Source: Candidatus Marimicrobium litorale
Lineage (GTDB): Bacteria; Pseudomonadota; Gammaproteobacteria; Pseudomonadales; Halieaceae
DNA: 64,000 nt
Assembly (NCBI RefSeq): GCF_026262645.1
Contig: NZ_SHNO01000001.1
Coordinates: forward strand, 1,488,001 to 1,552,000
Direction of reading: 5' to 3'
Below are positions 1 to 9,500 of the stretch, in pieces. The notes under the pieces were generated by a model that saw only the letters and a list, made by a program, of their open reading frames with translations, did no database searches and had not been told where the DNA came from. How positions within the stretch are numbered: position 1 is the stretch's first letter; every line of letters begins with the position of its first letter. The translations under genes were made by a program, and so were the position numbers.

Positions 1-139
1 TTTCGCGGCCAAGCTGTGCCAGCTTCAAGCGATTAAATTCGAACAGATCATGCGCTGCCATAGTGATGCCACCCGCGAGAATTGCCCTGTCAAACGGTGA
101 CCAGAAGAAACCCCTGGCTACACGAAAATATATAGGCAT
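1..139 (-). CDS. Partial gene cut by window edge, unknown function
   Basis: An open frame runs on the minus strand from an ATG at 139 to the window edge without a stop, giving 46 codons beginning MPIYFRVARGFF. A second in-frame ATG lies at 61, with a GGTGG-like ribosome-binding sequence upstream, so the true start could be either. The visible residues, including WSPFDRA and HDLFEFNRLK, look protein-like, but I do not recognise the family. The gene would be divergent from the TetR gene at 209. The palindrome at 146-159 lies just upstream of the ATG at 139, so this may be a target of that regulator. The rest of the gene is outside the window. Confidence 0.4.
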   Translation of the reverse strand, partial: MPIYFRVARGFFWSPFDRAILAGGITMAAHDLFEFNRLKLAQLGRE

Positions 140-144
140 TGTTT

Positions 145-160
145 TATAGTTGCCACTATT
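145..160. promoter_or_regulatory. Putative TetR operator, ATAGT-N4-ACTAT
   Basis: The palindrome ATAGTTGCCACTAT occupies 146-159, between the divergent partial gene and the TetR gene. A looser inverted pair, TATAG-N9-CTATA, follows at 162-180. The first palindrome matches the one upstream of the CYP51-like gene (31156-31173) at 13 of 15 positions over TATAGT-x-G-x-CACTAT. Autoregulatory operators beside TetR genes are common, so I infer that the adjacent regulator binds both sites. Confidence 0.55.
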
Positions 161-208
161 TTATAGTCTCTTTGTCTATACAGGCTAGGTAATTCCAACC
201 GCTAAACC

Positions 209-811
209 ATGCCCTCCTCCACACAGCCCAGCAAGCGTGAGATCACCCGCGATAAGGTTATCAGAGCGGCTATTGACGCCATCTATAGCGAGGGTTTTCA
301 TGCGGCGCATACCAATCGCATTGCAGAGGAGGCAGGCGTCAGCTGGGGAGTGTTGCAATACCATTTCGGTGATAAGGATGGATTGCTGCAGGCAGTCATC
401 GATGACATTTTTGAAGACTTCGAAAATACGCTGGCAGCAACCACGTTGCAGGGCCACGACCTTAATCAGCGAGTACGTCAACTAACAGAGGTGATCTGGG
501 GCCTTGTGAGCAAGAAGGAGTACCGGGTGAGCCTTGCGATTTTGCGCAACGCAGGAAAGGACGATAACTCATCAATCGATGGCCAAAAACAACTTAATCG
601 ATGGGCAAAAAAAATATCCGCTTTTTGGCAGCGGCTATTAGACGACCAAAATATAACAACTGGCAACAGCGAGGTCGCTCGTCATTTGTTATTCGCTGCA
701 CTGCGCGGCATGGCCGACGAAATCAACCCGAGCAACAACCGAACGCAGAAAGCGATTAACGAGGAATGCGATGCTCTGAGCGAGGCCATCACTTTCCTCC
801 TGCAACGTTAA
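209..811 (+). CDS. TetR/AcrR family transcriptional regulator
   Basis: This 200-residue protein has a classic TetR N-terminal helix-turn-helix at about residues 11-60, including SWGVLQYHFGDKDGLL, which matches the recognition-helix region of the family. The C-terminal ligand-binding half is variable, as expected, and gives no clue to the ligand. TetR proteins usually repress neighbouring or unlinked genes until a small molecule binds. The 14-bp palindrome at 146-159 is a likely autoregulatory site. Nearly the same sequence precedes the P450 at 31202, so a sterol-like or lipid inducer is conceivable, though this is inference. Length is normal for the family. Confidence 0.9.
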   Translation: MPSSTQPSKREITRDKVIRAAIDAIYSEGFHAAHTNRIAEEAGVSWGVLQYHFGDKDGLLQAVIDDIFEDFENTLAATTLQGHDLNQRVRQLTEVIWGLVSKKEYRVSLAILRNAGKDDNSSIDGQKQLNRWAKKISAFWQRLLDDQNITTGNSEVARHLLFAALRGMADEINPSNNRTQKAINEECDALSEAITFLLQR

Positions 812-1028
812 TGGGTATTTTCAACGTGCTCGCGCCACACGGAAAAACGAGTCTCCCGCACTCAGCGCGCCAACATTAGCCTCTGGGAACAGCTGTCTAT
901 CAAGCAATGGCCGAACTCCCGGATCTTTCATACCGCGACACTTTCGGATCAAATTGCCTGAGCACTGCAACGAGTTCCGCGTGCATGATCAGCCGCTGAA
1001 ACTTCAGTTGACATGAAAAACCAGACTT

Positions 1029-2249
1029 TCAGCTGGGTGTGACGGCAAGGTGCAAGCACTCCAGGCGACGCACAAAGATGCTGGGTACGTGCTTCACTGG
1101 GCCGGCCTCGCTCAAGCTGAATTCTTCGGTCGAAGCCAAAAGCTCCTCTAGGATTACTTTCGCTTCCATGCGCGCCAGCCTGGCCCCAACGCAAAAGTGA
1201 ATACCATGGCCGAAACCAATGTGCTCGCCGCCATCGCTACGCGCGGGGTCAAGCGTGTCAGGTCGGGAAAATACTGACGGATCACGGTTGGCCGCCGCCC
1301 ACTGCAGAAATACCCGCGCACCTGCTGGCAGGTTCACGCCACCTAAATAGGTCTCGTTCAGTACGACCCGGTAGTGTCCCTTGAAGGGTGACTCAAGCCG
1401 AACCACTTCTTCTACATAGGGCTCGATGAGGGATGAATTCATTCGCAGTTCCGCTTGCATCACTGTGTCCTGGGCGAGCAGCCGTATAGCACTGCCGACG
1501 AGGCTGGAAGTGGATTCTCCTGCCGCACCGACCAGCACTATCATAATCGCCACGGCCTCCTCTTCACTGATTTGTTCTGCACGGACGCCCTTGGCCAGTT
1601 CGTCAATGATAGACCCTGTTGCACTTGCAGGATCACGGGACAGGCCAAGTTCGAAATGTGATTGCAAGTAGGACCGCATCTCACCGGTAGACGCTGCCAG
1701 TTCCAGCATCCCCTCCAGTGTCGTGGTACCGGCAAGAATATCGCCTCCGCTAAACGCCCAGCCCAGCAGCAAGTCAACATCGTCAACGGGCAACCCCATT
1801 AATCGCGCCATAACTTTCACGGGAATAGGGTTAGCCAGCACTGCGACACAGTCACCTCCGCCACCGGACACCAGCCGCGAGACAGCGGCACGCACCCAGA
1901 CTTTAACCTCATCTTCCATGGCCGAGACACTGCGGGCATTGAGTGTCGGCAAAACCAGCTTTCTATGTACAGCGTGGAAAGGCTCATCCGCATTAGCGAT
2001 GGCATCCACTGTGCCGCCAAACTGGGACAGGTCAAACAAGCTGGGAAGACCAGCCGCATCCGTAATTAATATGCCTGTGAGATTGGCGGAGTAATCTTTC
2101 TGGTTCCGGAGCACCTCGTGTATCAGTTGCCAACTGGAGACGAGATAAACTTCGGTACCCGGCACCTGGTACACCGGCGCACTCTCCAGAAGCTCACGGT
2201 AAAAAGGGTAAGGATCCTCGATAACGCCGGGATCAAAAAGTGCACACAT
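1029..2249 (-). CDS. Cytochrome P450 (bacterial class I type)
   Basis: A 406-residue soluble P450 monooxygenase with all core signatures: the I-helix oxygen-activation motif GAAGESTSS, the K-helix ExxR in EEVVRLESP, and the heme-cysteine loop FGHGIHFCVGARLA. The length is typical of bacterial P450s that take electrons from a ferredoxin and reductase; neither gene is adjacent. The acid-alcohol pair of the I helix is ES-T rather than the common D-T. The substrate cannot be read from sequence. The gene is divergent from the Rieske oxygenase at 2453 across about 200 bp, which suggests joint use in oxidising a hydrophobic substrate such as a steroid or terpene; that is inference. Confidence 0.92.
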   Translation of the reverse strand: MCALFDPGVIEDPYPFYRELLESAPVYQVPGTEVYLVSSWQLIHEVLRNQKDYSANLTGILITDAAGLPSLFDLSQFGGTVDAIANADEPFHAVHRKLVLPTLNARSVSAMEDEVKVWVRAAVSRLVSGGGGDCVAVLANPIPVKVMARLMGLPVDDVDLLLGWAFSGGDILAGTTTLEGMLELAASTGEMRSYLQSHFELGLSRDPASATGSIIDELAKGVRAEQISEEEAVAIMIVLVGAAGESTSSLVGSAIRLLAQDTVMQAELRMNSSLIEPYVEEVVRLESPFKGHYRVVLNETYLGGVNLPAGARVFLQWAAANRDPSVFSRPDTLDPARSDGGEHIGFGHGIHFCVGARLARMEAKVILEELLASTEEFSLSEAGPVKHVPSIFVRRLECLHLAVTPS

Positions 2250-2452
2250 CGCCCGTGGCTGCGCGTTCTGATGGTTAATGGTATTCTCCTATCCTGAGTT
2301 TGGTATCAAAAATTCTGTTCGTTACCACAGTAGCAAAGAAAAAATAAACCATCACCGGGGTGACACGTCTGGCATATAAAAGCGCGTTCGCTCGGTAACT
2401 TTCCTTCACATAATACTACTTTTTGCAGCTGTTCATCACGGAGACTACACAG

Positions 2453-3433
2453 ATGGCCACACGCTATGATAAACCCATCCCGTTTGGCTGGTTCGCGCTT
2501 GAGTACTCAAGCCAGCTGGCAATCGGCGACGTTCAAGCGCTGAGCTACTTCGGTCGGGAACTGGTGCTGTTTCGCACAGAATCTGGAGAAGCGCGCGCAC
2601 TCGACGCTTTCTGCCCCCATCTCGGCGCCCACCTGGGACATGGTGGCGTAGTCAAGGGTGACCGAATCGCCTGTCCGTTTCATGGCTGGCAATTTGATGG
2701 CGACGGCGTCTGCCAGGAGGTGCCCTATGCGAAGAATATGCCACCGAGAGTCAAGGGGCGACAAACTATAAACGCTTACCCTGTTGTAGAACGTAACGCG
2801 ATGATCTGGGCCTGGTACCACCCCGAAAATGCGGCCCCTGAGTTTGAGGTCGAAACCATTCCCGAAATAGGCTCTGCGGACTGGACCGAGCTGGATGTCT
2901 ACGACTGGACGATCAATACCATCGTGCAGGAGACGGGGGAAAATGGCGCAGATGTTGCTCACTTCATGTTTGTTCATTCGAGCCCGGAGATGCCCGAGGG
3001 CAAGGTCACTATGGACGGCGTCAGGCGCTCGACGTTGCTCATGAACAAGGTACCCCGCATAAACGCCAAGGGCGAAACAGACGAGTCTGGCGAAGACTGG
3101 GAGTTTATAGAGGTGAACTCGATCAATGTGGGCCCGGGCCAAACCATCCAGCGGATAACAAGAGCCTTTGAAGTGGTCATGATGGGTACCATTACCCCGA
3201 TTGACGACCAGCACGTTCACCTCAGGTTTGCTTTTACTATGCCCAATTCGCAATCTGATATGAACCAGGTTCTCGCCGAGGCAACACGCGATAATATCGC
3301 AGGCGGAGTTGAACAGGACATTCCCATCTGGAACCACAAGCGCTACGTGGATGATCCTATTTTGTGCGACGGAGATGGCCCTATCGCCAAGTATCGGAAG
3401 TGGTTTAGTCAGTTTTACGTCGGCGGCGGATAA
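2453..3433 (+). CDS. Rieske non-heme iron oxygenase, KshA-like
   Basis: The oxygenase component of a Rieske-type monooxygenase or dioxygenase. The N-terminal [2Fe-2S] site is visible as CPHLGAHLGHGG followed by CPFHGWQF. The mononuclear iron site is DVAHFMFVH, fitting D-x2-H-x4-H. This arrangement and the length (326 residues) resemble the KshA/steroid 9-alpha-hydroxylase and DAF-36-like branch, so a steroid substrate is a reasonable inference. I chose the ATG at 2453 because GGAG lies about nine bases upstream; an upstream TTG at 2423 would add ten unlikely residues. No reductase partner is adjacent. The SGNH hydrolase is convergent six bases beyond the stop. Confidence 0.88.
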   Translation: MATRYDKPIPFGWFALEYSSQLAIGDVQALSYFGRELVLFRTESGEARALDAFCPHLGAHLGHGGVVKGDRIACPFHGWQFDGDGVCQEVPYAKNMPPRVKGRQTINAYPVVERNAMIWAWYHPENAAPEFEVETIPEIGSADWTELDVYDWTINTIVQETGENGADVAHFMFVHSSPEMPEGKVTMDGVRRSTLLMNKVPRINAKGETDESGEDWEFIEVNSINVGPGQTIQRITRAFEVVMMGTITPIDDQHVHLRFAFTMPNSQSDMNQVLAEATRDNIAGGVEQDIPIWNHKRYVDDPILCDGDGPIAKYRKWFSQFYVGGG

Positions 3434-3439
3434 GCGCTG

Positions 3440-4171
3440 TTATTCCTGCCGCCCCGCCCCGATCTCCTCAAGCAAGCGCGGGCGGATCACGGCTGTCCAT
3501 CGCCCATACCCCTTGTCACTCAGGTGTAACCCATCGATAACGTAATTTTCGTCATCGGGCTTTCCATCCTCATCCAGCAATACCTCCGAGGTATCGATAA
3601 AATGCAGATTATTACGCGTACCTGACCACTCTTTGATCAGCCGGTTGGCTTCCAGTGCAACGGGCCACACCGACCAACGCCTAGGGGACGGCGTAATGCC
3701 GATATAGTAAATGGGGAGGTCAGCCATGGCCTCATCGACGACTCTTACAAACGCCTGATAGCGTTCAAGCAGCACAGCGGGATCCTTTCGTGCACGGGGA
3801 TCGATATCGTTTGTTCCTGCGAAAACTACCACAGCGCGAGGACGGTAATCGTTGACCAGGCGCGGCGCGTAGTAAACGATATCATTGAGCTTCGCCCCAC
3901 CAAAGCCATGCTGTACGACCCGCATGGGCGACATGTCCGCAGCGAGGGTATCCCAAAAGCGAATACTCGAGCTGCCCACGAACACCACACAGGTTTCAGG
4001 CGGGCACTGGCCCCGGGTTGCGGTCTCCAGTGCAACGATGTCCGCCTCCCACACCAGCGGATCTTCGCTCGCCGACTTCCTGATCTCCTGGTACACCTGC
4101 CACGCGGGCCAGCTCACCCCGATCAGCATCAGGCCGAGCAGCACAACCGAAATTTTCAGAGCCTTTTTCAC
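3440..4171 (-). CDS. Membrane-anchored SGNH/GDSL hydrolase
   Basis: An SGNH-fold esterase or lipase. Block I is FVGSSSIRFW with the nucleophilic serine, block II is HGFGGAKLND, block III is FAGTNDI, and block V is DGLHLSDKGY with the catalytic Asp-His pair. A hydrophobic N-terminal segment begins right after KKALKIS, indicating a signal anchor and periplasmic location. I prefer the GTG at 4171, which directly precedes the positively charged end of this segment and has a purine-rich stretch upstream. An ATG at 4204 would add an acidic extension with no visible ribosome-binding site. The gene is convergent with the Rieske oxygenase. The substrate is unknown. Confidence 0.83.
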   Translation of the reverse strand: MKKALKISVVLLGLMLIGVSWPAWQVYQEIRKSASEDPLVWEADIVALETATRGQCPPETCVVFVGSSSIRFWDTLAADMSPMRVVQHGFGGAKLNDIVYYAPRLVNDYRPRAVVVFAGTNDIDPRARKDPAVLLERYQAFVRVVDEAMADLPIYYIGITPSPRRWSVWPVALEANRLIKEWSGTRNNLHFIDTSEVLLDEDGKPDDENYVIDGLHLSDKGYGRWTAVIRPRLLEEIGAGRQE

Positions 4172-4407
4172 TGCTATCTCTTCTTCTATGCGCCAATTTG
4201 GCATAAAGCGATGCCCGCCGTTCTGACATCACCCAAACTGCTTAACAGACATCGATCGGTCACAATGAGCAAACAGTGGCAGATTACCAAAAACCACCCT
4301 TCAAACCAGCGTTGCGCCGCCGCTATTATCGTGAGAATGCACCCGGCCAGTGAAAAATGGTATTTTTACACACTTCTCAAATATTACCCTTCTGGAGAAA
4401 AGCGCTG

Positions 4408-4968
4408 TTGAATCGCCGCTTGACACTGACGCTTGGCTTTTTGCTGGCGGTGGCCCTTCCGTTACAGGGAGCGACAGGAAGTACCAACGATATCTGGCTT
4501 TTTGTGAATACCAATGAACTCAATCTCGCCATTATGCAGGGCGATAACGAGGTCCTGATTTTCGAGAATATCGCTATCGGCAGTAACGGTCCGGCACTGC
4601 GCAGAAGCCGCGGTGATAAGACGACTCCTCTGGGGGAGTTCACCATCACAGAAATCAGGCGCAGCAAGCGTTTCGAGCTATTCATGGCCTTCAATTACCC
4701 CAATTTAGAACACACCGAAAGAGCCTTCGATGAGGACCGCATAGGCCCGGATATTTACCGTGTACTCCGGCGCGAACTGGACCAGGGCAACCCGCCCTCA
4801 CAGGCGACCATACTGGGGGGGCAACTGGGCATCCACGGTCTTGGTGAGGGCAGTGTAAAAATCCACCAATCGGTCAATTGGACCGATGGTTGCATCGCCC
4901 TGACCAACGAGCAGGTAGCGGAGCTAGCCAGCTGGATTGATGTTGGCACCCGGGTCGTGGTCCGCTAA
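4408..4968 (+). CDS. Secreted L,D-transpeptidase (YkuD), compact form
   Basis: A YkuD-domain L,D-transpeptidase of about 186 residues with a signal peptide (NRRLTLTLGFLLAVALPLQG). The catalytic site is visible as His143 in GIHGLGEG and Cys162 in WTDGCIAL; the residues before GC are TD rather than the usual SH. Such enzymes form 3-3 peptidoglycan cross-links or attach Braun lipoprotein to diaminopimelate in the periplasm. The start is a TTG at 4408 with GGAG ten bases upstream; an ATG at 4357 would place 17 extra residues before the signal peptide. It lies 200 bp upstream of the Lpp-like lipoprotein and shares the locus with a second YkuD enzyme, so lipoprotein anchoring is a plausible role. 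Confidence 0.85.
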   Translation: MNRRLTLTLGFLLAVALPLQGATGSTNDIWLFVNTNELNLAIMQGDNEVLIFENIAIGSNGPALRRSRGDKTTPLGEFTITEIRRSKRFELFMAFNYPNLEHTERAFDEDRIGPDIYRVLRRELDQGNPPSQATILGGQLGIHGLGEGSVKIHQSVNWTDGCIALTNEQVAELASWIDVGTRVVVR

Positions 4969-5167
4969 GCGGCAAAAAGTCGGCAAAACAAATCCTTGCG
5001 ATTAGATGGCAATTCTTTGAAAATGATTGCTTGAGGCGCGCGCTGACTCCATTGTGGCAAAGCGCCCCAAAATGAACTGCACAGCCCGTTGTTTAATCGA
5101 CGGCGCCGTTCAAAACTGCAAAGACCGAACAAGCCGGTTAACGGCTGATCACTTAGAGGACATGATT

Positions 5168-5413
5168 ATGCGTAACTCGCTCAAAACAACGGCCGCAGCT
5201 TTTATGTTGGTTGCCCTGACAGGACTAACCGGCTGTGCCACCACCAGGGATCTCGATACCCTGAAAGCGATGGTAGAAAAAGCACAAGCGACCGCTGATG
5301 CTGCCGCTGCCGCTGCCGCTGCCGCTAACAGCTCTGCTGGAGAAGCTCTGGCTTGCTGCAAGGCTAACACTGAAAGAATGGACCGCATGTTCAAGGACTC
5401 AATGAACAAGTAA
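5168..5413 (+). CDS. Lpp/OprI-like murein lipoprotein
   Basis: A small outer-membrane lipoprotein of 81 residues. It has a signal peptide ending in the lipobox LTGC, then a helical stretch rich in alanine with a coiled-coil rhythm, and a C-terminal lysine (ends SMNK). This is the architecture of Braun lipoprotein and Pseudomonas OprI, where the terminal lysine is joined to peptidoglycan by L,D-transpeptidases. The start at 5168 follows AGAGGA by seven bases; an ATG at 5162 is also possible. A run of alternating GCT and GCC codons near 5297-5325 makes an internal alanine tract that could vary by slippage. L,D-transpeptidases lie on both sides. A strong terminator follows at 5439-5473. Confidence 0.85.
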   Translation: MRNSLKTTAAAFMLVALTGLTGCATTRDLDTLKAMVEKAQATADAAAAAAAAANSSAGEALACCKANTERMDRMFKDSMNK

Positions 5414-5438
5414 TATCGCGGTACGCTATTTCACTAAG

Positions 5439-5473
5439 GGCGGGCATCACTGCAAAGTGATCCCGCCTTTTTT
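5439..5473 (+). terminator. Rho-independent terminator of the lipoprotein gene
   Basis: The stem pairs GGCGGG (5439-5444) and ATCACT (5446-5451) with AGTGAT and CCCGCC (5456-5467) around a GCAA tetraloop, with one bulged C, followed by six Ts. It ends two bases before the stop of the convergent transpeptidase gene. Confidence 0.92.
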
Positions 5474-5474
5474 A

Positions 5475-6395
5475 TTACCACACCCTGCCTTTGGTAATTG
5501 CTTCGGGCACACCCGTCTGACGGATAACTTCCCTTTCGATCGCTTTATCGTCCAGCTCCGCTGAACGCCCTGCCATTACATCGTCAAGCACCAGCATCAC
5601 CCGCTCTACCATCGACCCTCTGTCGTGAGGATACTCAGGCAACGGAGGATGCACCTCCAGGTAAAGCTTTCCACCGTACCAGCCCGCCTTAACCGGCTGG
5701 TTAACAATGCGCACCTTGGTACCTGTCGGGACCTGCGGGAAAAGATATTCGATATCCTCCGGCAACATACGGATACAGCCATGAGACACCCGCATACCGA
5801 CACCCAGCGGCTTATTGGTGCTGTGAATAAGATAACCAGGTATCCCCAGTTTCAGCGCGTATCGACCCATCGGGTTGTCAGGGCCCGGAGGCACGTATCT
5901 AGGCAGGGGATCACCACGCTCGGCATGCTCCTTGCGAATTGACTCAGGCGGGCGCCAGCCGGGATCCTTCACTTTGACGGTGATCGTCGTCTTGCCCAGC
6001 GGTGTGGCCCAATCCATACGACCAATACTGATCGGATAGGTCTGCACCTGCATAGGCTCTCCCTTTTTCTTGGGCGGGTAGTAGTACAAGCGCATCTCGG
6101 GAAGATTCAGGACCATACCCTCGCGCGGACCGCGGGGCAGAATGTGGTAAGAAGGCACCGTGATCTCCGTGCCTTCGCCCGGCAGCCAACGATCCACGTC
6201 CGGGTTAACGCGCTCCATCTGGTCCTGACCAATGTCCTCCCGCCGGGCAATTTCCAGCAGCGTGTCCTCGTAGGTTGCCGTGACCGTTCGCATGGAGCCG
6301 ATCACATCAAAATATTCCGAGGGCAAGTCATAGGTTGCGGATAATGCCGGTGCAGACACAGTGCACACTGACAGAGCAAATAAAATGGCTTTCAT
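5475..6395 (-). CDS. L,D-transpeptidase with LysM-like region (ErfK/YbiS type)
   Basis: A periplasmic L,D-transpeptidase of about 306 residues. After a signal peptide (MKAILFALSVCTVSAPALS) comes a LysM-like region at about residues 41-87. The YkuD domain follows, with His191 in YLIHSTNK and Cys207 in VSHGCIRM, the canonical active site. This is the layout of E. coli ErfK/YbiS/YcfS, which covalently attach Braun lipoprotein to peptidoglycan. I place the start at 6395 because it begins the signal peptide; an ATG at 6428 is in frame. The gene is convergent with the Lpp-like lipoprotein and shares its terminator region, so that lipoprotein is its likely substrate. Confidence 0.9.
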   Translation of the reverse strand: MKAILFALSVCTVSAPALSATYDLPSEYFDVIGSMRTVTATYEDTLLEIARREDIGQDQMERVNPDVDRWLPGEGTEITVPSYHILPRGPREGMVLNLPEMRLYYYPPKKKGEPMQVQTYPISIGRMDWATPLGKTTITVKVKDPGWRPPESIRKEHAERGDPLPRYVPPGPDNPMGRYALKLGIPGYLIHSTNKPLGVGMRVSHGCIRMLPEDIEYLFPQVPTGTKVRIVNQPVKAGWYGGKLYLEVHPPLPEYPHDRGSMVERVMLVLDDVMAGRSAELDDKAIEREVIRQTGVPEAITKGRVW

Positions 6396-6431
6396 GGGAG
6401 ACCTGATCACAATCTGTATAGACGTCATCCA

Positions 6432-6540
6432 TTAACGATAAAGCAGTAACAGGGGCGAATACAAGTTAAAGCCGCCGCCCTGGCGAGACCCTGAAGACGA
6501 GTCATGAGGTTGATCCGGACTCCACAGGGAGGCGATACGG
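6432..6540 (-). other. Possible frameshifted C-terminal tail of the YD-repeat gene
   Basis: Directly after the stop of the YD-repeat gene, another minus-strand frame stays open to 6432. It encodes a Ser/Gly-rich stretch, then GGGFNLYSPLLLLYR and a stop. A glycine cluster, short hydrophobic segment and terminal arginine recall GlyGly-CTERM-type sorting tails, but the hydrophobic part is short. A single frameshift near 6545 would join it to the thrombospondin-type-3 repeats. It may be a sequencing error, a real decay event, or chance. Confidence 0.3.
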
Positions 6541-9500
6541 TCAGTCACAACCTCCGGGAGACGGGGTACAGGCGTCGCCGAGCCCATCGGCATCCGTATC
6601 TGCCTGCCCGGCATTAGACGTCAGCGAGCAGTTATCCATGCCGTCGGATACGCCGTCACCGTCGACGTCGCGCGGCTCATCGGCCGGGTCTGTCAGCATG
6701 GCTACAGCAACGCCGTTGAGATAAATATACTCTCGGGTCACCTCTCCACTGCGGTTATGCACGGCAATGAGATTCCCGTCGAGATCATAAATAAAATGCT
6801 CAGTAAGAGTGACAGCGCCCGCCACCAGAGTCTTGCGCACCCGCTGGCCAAGCGCGTTGTGGAGATAGTCCGCAACACTATCGTGCCCGGCATACTGCAC
6901 AAGACGATCGGTGTCATCGTAAGAATAAGCAGCCAGGTACAGGCTGTCTGTTGCCAGATTCCCGGTTGCTGTATAGGTAAACTGCCTGTCAGATCCGCCA
7001 TCGCGGCGAGCCACGGCTGATAGCTGATTGCTGTCACCGGCAAAAATATAGGTATCGTGAAGCGATCGGGCACCCTCTTCCCTATGGAGGCTCTCCCGAT
7101 TCCCCGCGCTATCGTAGCTGAAGTTGAACAAACCATAAGGCCCGTCTGCCACCACCAGTCGGTCTAACAGGTCGTAGGTGAAGAGCTGATCATTTTCCCT
7201 GTCTCCCGTATTGCCCAACGCGGTGATGTTATCGGCGAAATCATAGCTCAACACCACATTTTGACGAGCGTGAAGAGTGTCGTCCGTGCGGACTCCGGTG
7301 ACCCGGCCATCGGCGTCGTAGTCCACCACACGCCGCAGGGCATTGCCATGCGTGAATGATTTCACCGGCCCGAAGGCTCGGTAACGCACGTCGTCGACAA
7401 CATTGAAGCCCTCGCTCGTGGCATTCTGTTTGGTAAAGACCGCTTTTATCCTACCCAGCGCATCTCGGGAAAAGTCCACAATACGCCCGCTGGGATAGAC
7501 AAGGCGCACCAACCTGCCGCCTTTGTCATAGGAAAATTCTGTGTCGAAATGTAGCTGTTCAACCCCTCGTCGCCGCGAGGTGATTTCACCGCGAACACTG
7601 TAATCGAACAGCGTATAACCGCTGCTGTCGATCCGCAGACTTGCGAGACCGTTACAGGCACTGCAAACAGGCTTGCCAAACAGAACCCAGTTATCATAAA
7701 TAATCCTCACGCTTTGCCCACTCACCGCGTAGTCAATCGAAAGAAGACGATTGAGCGCATCGTATGTGTAGGCCGCAACGCGGCCACGTGCGTCAGTGCG
7801 CTCAATCATATTCCCTGCACTGTCATATCGATATCGGCTAATCCCCGTATCGGGACTGGTCAGCTGTTTTAGATTACCGAGGCCGTCATAGAGAAAACTC
7901 GTAACCAGCTCGCGCTGGTCGCTCAGCTCTTGCAGCTCGCCAGAGGCCGCATAGGCGAGGTTAACCACGCCAGAAGCGCCATCCGCTATTGATGTTACCC
8001 TTCCTAACGCATCGTAACTGCGGGTAGAGAAGCGGCCAATGGCATCCACTACGGACTCTAAATGCCCCTCACCGTGATAGTTATACTGCGTGAACTGCCC
8101 GTTCTCACCTTCGATACGGTGCAATCGATCCAGTGCGTCATGAATCAAGGTTTGTCGTTGCTCAAGCAGCCCTGCACTGTCTCTGGTATCACGTCGCCGC
8201 GTATTGCCGACCTCATCAAGATCCAGCTCTACTCGCTCTCCCAAGCCATTGGTCACTCGCCACAGGCGGTGTGCGGCGTCATACTCGAAATGGAATAGCT
8301 CATTGTCCGGCCCGGCAATGCTGACAAGTTGTCCAACACCGTCATAAGACAAGTGGGTTACCGCGCGATCGCCCTCCGCGTCCAGCGTCATACTGTCCAA
8401 CCAGCCGCGCGGGGTATAGGTCAGTAAAATGACCTGTCCATTTTGATCCACGACCCTGCGGGGCTGTCCGCGACCGTTATGCTGTTCGTAACGCGTGGCA
8501 TAACCGAGAGCATTGGTCGCGGTAAGCAGGTATCCTTGCGCCGAATAGGCGTAGACCGTCTCATCCGCTACATCGGTCCTGGGACCATCGACAACGAGAC
8601 GCCTCAGCCGGGCACCGAACGCGTCAAAGTAGGTAGCACCGTACTGCCATTCCCGCGTCAATCCGGTCGCCGGGTCAGGACTCACATCAACCGTCAGATC
8701 GGTTTCGATCCGCCCCGTCAGGCGTCCGGTATCGGTATCGATGCCGTAGAGATACTGCGTTTTCTTGATATCAGTGAGAACACCGCCTCGCAGCGCGGCC
8801 ATACGCTCACTGGTTTTAACTAAGGTGTGTTCATCCCAATCGTAGGTAAAGACACGCTCTGCGAGTGAACCTGCTGCTTCGGTTCGCGTTTTCAGCAAGC
8901 CATAGCGAGCTTCGTCCGTATGGTAACTGTACCGCGTGACCTGACCAGCCTTGTCTGTGTCGGATTCCAGCCAGCCATAGAGAGCGTGGTAGGTTCTCAC
9001 CTGAACGTCGGCAAGACACGTTCCAAGCGGCAAACCATCGATGGACGTGATGTTACTGACGCCCAGATGATGATCAATGTGATACACCGCCTGCTTGTCC
9101 AACGCAGTAGTCACCACCACTCGCGGATCGAGCAGGTCATCGATATGGGCATAATCGATGGCATACCGATTCAGGCTCCCATGGTGCCCAAGACCAGTGG
9201 TAACCGCACGCCCTTGTGCATCATAGGCGACAGATTGGAAACGATCGCCATTCTCGTCGGTAATTCCTGTCACCAGTCGGCTGTCAACCGCATCTTCATA
9301 ATGGTAGGTACGATAGGGGTTATCCTCCCCGAACGGATTGCCCCCCGCGACACGGGTGTTATCCGGAAAACCGACGTACTGCACGTTATCCTCGTGGTTG
9401 TATGCATAACGATAGATCTCTCCATCCGGATCGGTCATCTCGATGACGCGCCCATGTGCATCCGTTGTCACAACAAGTTCATTGCCGTAAGCATCCTGCA

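Noticed and set aside
5290-5330. CRISPR-like short repeat
   Set aside because: The units are contiguous alanine codons without spacers.
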